Source of the DNA: Kiritimatiellia bacterium
GTDB taxonomy: Bacteria; Verrucomicrobiota; Kiritimatiellia; RFP12; UBA1067
Assembly: GCA_016302985.1 (NCBI GenBank)
Contig: JAEDMN010000088.1
Location: 1 to 11,987, forward strand
DNA: 11,987 nucleotides
Direction of reading: 5' to 3'
Shown here: positions 1 through 5,244 of the stretch, one piece after another
How positions within the stretch are numbered: the first letter of the stretch is position 1
Layout: the number at the start of each line of letters is the position of its first letter
The notes under the pieces: model-generated
Told to the model about the DNA's origin: nothing
Seen by the model: only the letters and a program-made list of their open reading frames with translations
Databases searched by the model: none
Made by a program: the position numbers and the translations under genes

Positions 1-27
1 GGAGGCACGAGTGGGGGGCCGTGTCAC

Positions 28-48
28 GCGCGCCGGGGGCCGGCGCGC
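28..48. repeat. GC-rich inverted repeat (9-bp arms, 3-base loop)
   Basis: GCGCGCCGG (28-36) is followed by GGG and the exact reverse complement CCGGCGCGC (40-48). It would form a very stable hairpin. No run of T follows on either strand, so it is not a standard intrinsic terminator. It lies about 107 bp downstream of the pta stop and could still mark the 3' end of that transcript or protect it. Its function is unknown. Confidence 0.6.
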
Positions 49-64
49 ACCCCAATCGCGCGGA

Positions 65-158
65 CAATCAAACAATCAGGCAATCAAACAATCAGGCAAT
101 CGGGCAGTCAAACAATCAGGCTGTCAAACAATCAAAAAAACGGGCAATCGACAATCAA
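65..158. repeat. Degenerate 8-bp tandem repeat array after pta
   Basis: About eleven units of 8 bp follow one another on the plus strand: CAATCAAA and CAATCAGG alternate at first (65-96). They then decay to CAATCGGG, CAGTCAAA, CAATCAGG, CTGTCAAA, CAATCAAA, AAAACGGG and CAATCGAC. Read on the coding strand the unit is GATTGTTT/GATTGCCT, effectively a 16-bp double unit. The array begins at the pta stop codon (155-157), so the last bases of the gene merge with it. It is much more AT-rich than the surrounding DNA. A T-run on the minus strand (134-140) lies inside it, but I see no good stem before it. It looks like a slippage-prone microsatellite, not a CRISPR: the units are too short and there are no spacers. 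Confidence 0.8.
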
Positions 159-1081
159 CCGCACTGGACGGCGGTCATCGCGACGGTGTTGACGATGTCG
201 TCGACGGAGCAGCCGCGGGAGAGGTCGTTGCAGGGCTTCGCGAGGCCCTGGAGAACCGCGAAACCGCCCGGGCAGCCGAGCCGGTTGGCGACCTTGTAGC
301 CGATGTTGCCGCTCTGGAGGTCGGGGAAGACGAGCACGTTGGCGCGTCCGGCGACGGGGCTTCCCGGCGCCTTGAGCGCGGCGACCTCGGGCACAAGCGC
401 CGCGTCGAGCTGCAGTTCGCCGTCCAGCGGCACGTCCGGCGCGAGCGCGTGCGCGAGCTCCGTCGCCTGCCGCACCTTGTCCACGAGCGCGTGCTCCGCG
501 CTTCCCTTCGTCGAGAACGAAAGCAGCGCGACGCGCGGTTCGGCGACGCCGCAGAGACCGCGGGCGGTCTCCGCGGCCGCGACCGCGATGTGCGCGAGCT
601 CCTCGGCCGTCGGGCACGGGTTCACGATGCAGTCCGACAGGACGAGCAGGCCGTCGTCGCCGACCTCGCGGTTCGCCGACTCCAGGATCATCGCCGAGGA
701 GACGAGCTTCATGCCGGGACGCGTCCGCACGATCTGGAGCGCCGGGCGCAGCATGTCTCCCGTCGAGTGGACGGCGCCGGAGACGAGTCCGTCCGCATCG
801 CCCTGCTTGACCATCATCATCCCGTAGTACATCGGGTCCGCGACGAGCGCGCGCGCCTTCTCCGGCGTCACACCCTTCGCCTTCCGCAGTTCGTACAGCG
901 CCGCCGCGTATTCGTCCGCCTTGTCGCGGCGGAAGGCCGCGTCGAGCAGGACGAGTTCGGCGATTCCCTCGCGCGCGGCGATTTCGGCGGCCGCGCGCGT
1001 GCGCGGCTCGTCACCTTCCGGCAGGACGATCCGGCGGACGCGCCGCCGGGCCTGTTCACGGATGCGTTCGACGAAGCCCAT
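155..1081 (-). CDS. pta: Phosphate acetyltransferase (phosphotransacetylase)
   Basis: 308 residues, the size of a stand-alone Pta catalytic domain. The enzyme interconverts acetyl-CoA plus phosphate and acetyl-phosphate plus CoA in the cytoplasm, the first half of the acetate/ATP-forming route. The C-terminal half carries family signatures: GELQLDAALVPEVA at 221-234, KAPGSPVAGRANVLVFPDLQ at 237-256, SGNIGYKVANRLG at 257-269 and NDLSRGCSVDDIVN at 285-298. Ser288, Arg289 and Asp295 line up with the catalytic Ser/Arg/Asp known from Methanosarcina Pta. These signatures favour phosphate acetyltransferase over phosphate butyryltransferase, although the two families are related. The ATG at 1081 was chosen because GGAGG lies just upstream and the family homology starts there; the frame stays open further upstream only as an overlap with buk. 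It lies 11 bp after the kinase stop, so the two are almost certainly cotranscribed. The stop codon lies in the edge of the tandem repeat. Confidence 0.93.
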   Translation of the reverse strand: MGFVERIREQARRRVRRIVLPEGDEPRTRAAAEIAAREGIAELVLLDAAFRRDKADEYAAALYELRKAKGVTPEKARALVADPMYYGMMMVKQGDADGLVSGAVHSTGDMLRPALQIVRTRPGMKLVSSAMILESANREVGDDGLLVLSDCIVNPCPTAEELAHIAVAAAETARGLCGVAEPRVALLSFSTKGSAEHALVDKVRQATELAHALAPDVPLDGELQLDAALVPEVAALKAPGSPVAGRANVLVFPDLQSGNIGYKVANRLGCPGGFAVLQGLAKPCNDLSRGCSVDDIVNTVAMTAVQCG

Positions 1082-1092
1082 CCTCCACCTCC

Positions 1093-2193
1093 TCACAGTC
1101 CGATGTCGCCGAAACCCTGCCAGACGTCCGCGCCCGTGTAGGTGCGGGCCGTGGCCTCGCCGCGCAGGACCTTCAGCACCGGAAGCGCGAGCGCCTCCTG
1201 CTCCTTCTCGCCCGGGTAGACGCTGACGGGGGCGATGAACCCGCAGCGCGCGCGGATGCCGTCCGGGATGTCCTGGAAGCGCATGAGCCCGCCCGTGAGC
1301 AGGATGCCGTCCACCTTGCCGCTCAGCACCACCGCCATCTCGCCGACCATCTTGCAGATCTGGTAGATCAGCGTGTTCCAGACCAGGGCCGCCTTGCGGT
1401 CCCCCTGCTCGACCAGTGCGTGGACGGTGTCCGAGTTGGACGTGCCGAAGAACTCGATGAAACCGCCCGCGCGCGCGCACTTCAGGCGCAGATCGGCGGC
1501 GGAGTGCTGCTCCACGTAGTCCAGCACGGCGAGGACGGGCAGGGACCCGATGCGCGTCGGAGTGAACGCCCCTTCGCCGTCCGCCCCCATCGAGGCGTCG
1601 ACGATGCGGCCGTGGTCGTGCGCGCCGACGGTGATGCCGCCGTCGATGTGGGCGACGATGAAATTGCAGTCCTCGTAGCGGCGGCCGAGCTTCGCGGCGT
1701 GCGCCTCGGCAACGGCCTTCTGGTTCAGCACGTGCGTATGGGCGAAGCGGTAGACGCCCCTGAGGCCGGTGAGGCGCGCGAGCTCGCCGTACTCGTCGGT
1801 GTTCTCGGCGTTCACCATGAAGGCGGGGCGGCCGAATTCCCGCCCGAACTGGTACGCGAGCATTGCACCGAGGCGCGCGGGGTGGACCGAGCGGCCGACG
1901 TTCGCGGCAAGGTCCGCGGCGAGGCGCCCGTCGATCGCGATGACGCCGCCGAGCTGCGTGTGGCAGCCGTCGCCGCGCCCGCTGTAGGCATCGATCAAGG
2001 AAGGGTCGACGCCTTCCTCCTTCAGCGCGTCGAGGATGACCGCGCGGCGAAACGGGATCTGGTCGGCGACGTCCGGGAACTTCAGCAGGACGGACGCGTC
2101 GTGGAACAGGTTCTTCTCGAAAAGGGACGTCTCGTCCTCGAACAGACTCACCTTGGTCGACGTCGACCCGGGGTTGATCGCCAGAATCTTCAC
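1093..2193 (-). CDS. buk: Butyrate kinase family acyl kinase (divergent)
   Basis: 366 residues, close to the usual length of about 355 for butyrate kinase (ASKHA/acetokinase fold). It should transfer phosphate between an acyl-phosphate and ADP, giving ATP and the free acid. Visible family motifs are the N-terminal phosphate loop NPGSTSTK (7-14), LNQKAVAEAHA (156-166), VAHIDGGITVGAH (180-192), DGEGAFTPTRIGSLPV (205-220), VDGILLTGGL (294-303) and VYPGEKEQEALA (325-336). Differences from typical Buk, as I recall it, include SGRGDGCHTQLGG (71-83) where RGG-L--P-GG is usual, and Asp184 where the family has Gly in VAH-GGG. The start is most likely the GTG at 2193: AAAGGAG lies 9 bases upstream and it yields the canonical MKILAINPG beginning. 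An ATG at 2202 would directly abut the ribosome binding site. It is first gene of a two-gene unit with pta. The true substrate (acetate, propionate, butyrate or isobutyrate) cannot be read from the sequence. Confidence 0.88.
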   Translation of the reverse strand: MKILAINPGSTSTKVSLFEDETSLFEKNLFHDASVLLKFPDVADQIPFRRAVILDALKEEGVDPSLIDAYSGRGDGCHTQLGGVIAIDGRLAADLAANVGRSVHPARLGAMLAYQFGREFGRPAFMVNAENTDEYGELARLTGLRGVYRFAHTHVLNQKAVAEAHAAKLGRRYEDCNFIVAHIDGGITVGAHDHGRIVDASMGADGEGAFTPTRIGSLPVLAVLDYVEQHSAADLRLKCARAGGFIEFFGTSNSDTVHALVEQGDRKAALVWNTLIYQICKMVGEMAVVLSGKVDGILLTGGLMRFQDIPDGIRARCGFIAPVSVYPGEKEQEALALPVLKVLRGEATARTYTGADVWQGFGDIGL

Positions 2194-2259
2194 AGCACGC
2201 ATCTCCTTTGACGCACGCACCCGATTCTTCAACTAGGAACGGTTCGCACGACGGGGGAT

Positions 2260-2287
2260 ATTATACTCCGCTGGAGAGGCGTGGGAA
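2260..2287 (-). promoter_or_regulatory. Predicted promoter of buk-pta
   Basis: On the minus strand a perfect -10 TATAAT (2260-2265) is preceded by a 16-bp spacer and TTCCCA (2282-2287), a 4/6 match to the -35 consensus. Transcription would begin near 2253, leaving a leader of about 60 bases before the GTG at 2193 with its AAAGGAG site. The spacer contains a small CTCC-GCT-GGAG inverted repeat (2266-2276). Confidence 0.6.
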
Positions 2288-2314
2288 CATCGGCAAATCC
2301 TATGACAAGGGACG

Positions 2315-2330
2315 GTCAAAACCTTTTGAC
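2315..2330. promoter_or_regulatory. 16-bp palindrome GTCAAAA-CC-TTTTGAC, possible operator
   Basis: Perfect 7-bp arms (2315-2321 and 2324-2330) flank a 2-bp centre. The site lies 11 bp after the stop codon of the activase and about 27 bp upstream of the -35 of the buk-pta promoter, with its centre about 70 bp upstream of the predicted start of transcription. That position suits an activator binding site. With only a 2-base centre and no following T-run it is a poor intrinsic terminator, although it could act as a 3' end for the upstream operon. I do not recognise the bound protein. Confidence 0.45.
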
Positions 2331-2341
2331 GGGCGTACAGC

Positions 2342-3100
2342 TCACTTGGCGGGCTTTGGCGGCATGGTGTCCTCCATGCCGAGGGCGAGGTACTTGGAGC
2401 GGGCGTAGTCGAAATATTCGAGCTCCACCACGGCCTTGTCGGGAATTCCCAGGCCGCGCAGGTAGGCGTGGCGCGCGGGAACGTCGGCGCCGTCCGTCAG
2501 GCCGGGCACGACGAGCATGCGCACTTCGAGCTTCGCGCCGGCCTTGACGAGGTGTTCGAGGTTGCGCTTGATCGGCGCGAGCTTCACGCCCGTGCAGCGC
2601 TGGTGGAGCTCGTCGTCGGACGCCTTGAAGTCCGGCAGCCACATGTCGGTGTAGGGCATCAGCGCGTCGATCGCCGCGACAGGGGCGTAGAGCGACGTGT
2701 CGAGGCAGGTGTGGAGCCCGGCCTCCTTGAATGCCCGGAAGAGCTGGCGCGTCCATTCCCAGTAGAAGAGCGGCTCGCCCCCGGAAAGGGTCACGCCGCC
2801 GCCGGAGCGGTCGTAGAAGGCCTTGTCCTCCAGCGCCTTCCTGACGATTTCGGGGATGGACATCGGCTTGCCGTAGAGCTTGAGCGCGCGCGTCGGGCAG
2901 GTCGCCTCGTCCATCGTGCACGTCGCGTGGTGCTGGCAGAGGTGCTGGAAGCGGGCCCATTGGGGCTTCGCGCTGATGGACTCGGGGTTGTGGCACCAGC
3001 GGCAGCGGAGCGGGCAGCCCTTCACGAAGAAGGTCGTGCGAATCCCGGGGCCGTCGTGGATGGCCATCCGCTTCGTGTCGAGCAGCAGGGGTGTCTTCAT
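2342..3100 (-). CDS. Radical SAM glycyl-radical-enzyme activating enzyme (PflA-like)
   Basis: 252 residues, in the size range of pyruvate formate-lyase activating enzymes. Such proteins use a [4Fe-4S] cluster and S-adenosylmethionine to place a radical on a glycine of a partner enzyme. The N-terminal signature IHDGPGIRTTFFVKGCPLRC (14-33) leads into the cluster motif C29-x3-C33-x2-C36, followed by HNPES. GGGVTLSGGEPL (100-111) is the SAM-binding GGE motif. Between them (55-68) lie only three cysteines (C55, C61, C68) and two histidines, where longer activases carry ferredoxin-like auxiliary clusters, so this insert looks shrunken. The ATG is supported by a GAGG 8 bases upstream that overlaps the TGA of the preceding kinase gene, suggesting coupled translation. 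It is last in the four-gene operon. No glycyl radical enzyme is in the window, so the partner (PFL, a diol dehydratase type or other) is unknown. Confidence 0.9.
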   Translation of the reverse strand: MKTPLLLDTKRMAIHDGPGIRTTFFVKGCPLRCRWCHNPESISAKPQWARFQHLCQHHATCTMDEATCPTRALKLYGKPMSIPEIVRKALEDKAFYDRSGGGVTLSGGEPLFYWEWTRQLFRAFKEAGLHTCLDTSLYAPVAAIDALMPYTDMWLPDFKASDDELHQRCTGVKLAPIKRNLEHLVKAGAKLEVRMLVVPGLTDGADVPARHAYLRGLGIPDKAVVELEYFDYARSKYLALGMEDTMPPKPAK

Positions 3101-3110
3101 CGTACGGGCC

Positions 3111-5198
3111 TCATATGAACAGGGATTTCAGCTTCTCGAAGGTGATTGGCTTCAGGAGCACGCCCGTGAAGCCCGAGTCCTCGCCGAGATTGCGCGCCTC
3201 GACGTCGGCGGTCACCGCGTAGACGGGCAGCTCGGACCAGGCCGCGTTCCTGCGAATCTCCGCCACGAGCGTCTGTCCGTCCATCTCCGGCATCCACATG
3301 TCGGTGAGGACGAAGTTGATCTCCGGGTCCTTTCGGAGAGCCTTGAGGGCGTCGACGCCGTTGGACGCCGTGACGACGTCGTGCAGGCCGATCCGGGCGA
3401 GCATCGCGCGGATGACCGAGAGGTTGATCCTGGAGTCGTCCGCGAGCAGCACGCGGCGGACGTCCTTCGGCGGCGTGACCGGCACGACGACCTTCATCTG
3501 CTGCGTCGCCGAAAGGCGCTCGCGCGCGACCTTCTCGCCGAGCCTGACGCCGGTGAGCTTCACGTAGAACGTCGTTCCCTGCCCGGGCTTGGACGAAAGC
3601 TCGATCTCGCCGTCCATGGCCGTGACGAGCTGGCGGCAGATCGCGAGGCCCAGACCCGTGCCGCCGTGCCGCCCCATGCGGCCGACCTGCACATAGGGCG
3701 AGGCGATCTTCTCCTGGTCCGTCTCGGAGATGCCGCAGCCCGTGTCGCGGACCTCGAACTTCAGGGTGCCGCTCTCGTCCTTCCCGGGCGTGTAGTTGGC
3801 GCGGACCTCGACATAGCCCTTCTGCGTGAATTTCATCGCGTTGCCGACGAGGTTGAAGAGGATCTGGCGGACGCGCTGCGGGTCGAGCAGGAGGATCGGC
3901 ATGGGCCCGACCACGCCGCGCACCTCGACATCCTTCTTGGTGTTCGAGGCGCGGAACGACTCGACGATCTCGGCCACGAGCCGACGGCAGTTGACGGGAT
4001 CCGGCAGGATCTCCATGCGTCCGGCCTCGAGCTTGGAGAGGTCGAGCACGTCGTTGATCAGCTGCAGCAGGGTCTTGCCGCTCACGATGATCGAATCGAT
4101 GGCCTTGTCGCGCTCGGCGTCGTCCTCGAACCCGAGGCGGAGCATCTGGGAGAAGCCGATGATGGCGTTGAGCGGGGTACGGATGTCGTGGCTCACCGTC
4201 GAGAAGAAGAAGCTCTTCGCCTTCTCGGCCGCCACGGCGCGGTCGCGCTCCTCGACGAGCTCGCGGTCGCGGCGGGCGCGCTGCAGCGAGAGCGCGAGGG
4301 CGTTGGCGGCGTGCTGGAGCACGCGCTCGTCCGTCTCGTGGAAGCGGTGCGGGCCGTCGACGTAGGCGACGACGAGCATGCCGCACGCCGCGCCGTCCAT
4401 CTGGATCTGCCGCGCGAGGAAGGCCGTGGCCGGACACTCCGCCGACAGCTTGAAGCCGCCCGCCGCGACATCGTCGTAGCGCAGCTGGCCATCCTCGCCA
4501 AAGGGCAGGTCCAGGGGTGTCCGCCGGGCGGAACAATCCCGGCAGGCCACGTCGAACGCGCCCCCCCGGATGTCGGGCGCGCACCAGTCGCGGCAGGAAC
4601 CGTCCGCGCGGTGCAGGAGCACGTGCGGGCAGCGGAAGTAGTCCTGCAGGCGACGTGCGATGAAATCCTCGACCTCGACGGGGTCGCCGTGTTCGATGAG
4701 GTAGGTGGAGACGTCGGCCTTGAAGTTCGAGGCCATCATGTGCAGGCGGTCCTCCTCGAGGGCCTCCTGCTCGTGGCGGGCCAGCGCCTCGACGCAGCGG
4801 AGCGCAATCATGAACTGCGCGTGGCCGCCGCATTCCGCCATGCGCACGACGCGGCACTCGTAGTGGAGGGGTTCGCCGGCCGCGACGAGCTGGAAGCGGA
4901 AGCTGAAGGACACGGACTTGGCGAGCACCGCGGCGATGTGGGCCCGGGAGAGCAGCCGGCGGAAATTCTCGCGGTCCTGTTCATAGACCTTCATCGAGGC
5001 GACGTATTCGACGCGGGCGTGGAACTTCGTCCCCGCCTCGACGGCGCCGAAGTCGCGCTGGTAGTTCTCGCTCACGTGAACGGGCAGGATCTCCTCCGTC
5101 TCGCAGTCGACGACGAAGACCGAATCGAAGTCAAGCGTCAGCGCGCCCAGCAGCGCATTGCCCAGGCCTTGTTCCGTGATTGGATTCGAATGGTTCAT
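3111..5198 (-). CDS. Soluble hybrid histidine kinase (PAS-like, GAF, HisKA, HATPase, REC)
   Basis: 695 residues with no membrane segment, so probably cytoplasmic. Residues about 20-140 look like a PAS-type sensor and 165-305 like a GAF domain. A short coiled coil (about 305-330) follows, then HisKA with SHDIRTPLN (phospho-acceptor His337). The HATPase domain has N box NLVGNAMKF (Asn453), G1 DTGCGIS (485-491) and G2 GTGLGLAI (513-520). The C-terminal receiver has acidic DD (587-588), phospho-acceptor Asp633 in LTDMWMPEMDG and Lys683 in LKP. The GAF region carries two cysteine pairs, C202-x3-C206 and C219-x2-C222, possibly for metal or redox sensing. There is no Hpt or DNA-binding output, so phosphate must pass to proteins encoded elsewhere. 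Start: ATG 5198 is preferred; a GTG at 5219 in frame is possible, and neither has a strong ribosome binding site. It is third in the operon, directly after a paralogous kinase. Confidence 0.92.
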   Translation of the reverse strand: MNHSNPITEQGLGNALLGALTLDFDSVFVVDCETEEILPVHVSENYQRDFGAVEAGTKFHARVEYVASMKVYEQDRENFRRLLSRAHIAAVLAKSVSFSFRFQLVAAGEPLHYECRVVRMAECGGHAQFMIALRCVEALARHEQEALEEDRLHMMASNFKADVSTYLIEHGDPVEVEDFIARRLQDYFRCPHVLLHRADGSCRDWCAPDIRGGAFDVACRDCSARRTPLDLPFGEDGQLRYDDVAAGGFKLSAECPATAFLARQIQMDGAACGMLVVAYVDGPHRFHETDERVLQHAANALALSLQRARRDRELVEERDRAVAAEKAKSFFFSTVSHDIRTPLNAIIGFSQMLRLGFEDDAERDKAIDSIIVSGKTLLQLINDVLDLSKLEAGRMEILPDPVNCRRLVAEIVESFRASNTKKDVEVRGVVGPMPILLLDPQRVRQILFNLVGNAMKFTQKGYVEVRANYTPGKDESGTLKFEVRDTGCGISETDQEKIASPYVQVGRMGRHGGTGLGLAICRQLVTAMDGEIELSSKPGQGTTFYVKLTGVRLGEKVARERLSATQQMKVVVPVTPPKDVRRVLLADDSRINLSVIRAMLARIGLHDVVTASNGVDALKALRKDPEINFVLTDMWMPEMDGQTLVAEIRRNAAWSELPVYAVTADVEARNLGEDSGFTGVLLKPITFEKLKSLFI

Positions 5199-5244
5199 AT
5201 TCTCGGCACACCCGGGCACATTATCTCACACGGAACTGGAATGT

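Noticed and set aside
28..48. Intrinsic terminator of pta
   Set aside because: A strong stem is present, but no T-run follows it on the minus strand, and it is 107 bp past the stop. I kept it only as an inverted repeat.
134..157. Terminator using the T-run on the minus strand inside the repeat
   Set aside because: The sequence before the T-run pairs for only about 3 bp, too weak for an intrinsic terminator stem.
65..158. CRISPR array
   Set aside because: Units are 8 bp, adjacent and degenerate, with no unique spacers and no cas genes.
1082..1480. Upstream extension of the pta frame into the kinase gene
   Set aside because: The added residues are an out-of-frame reading of buk with no Pta homology, and GGAGG directly precedes the ATG at 1081.
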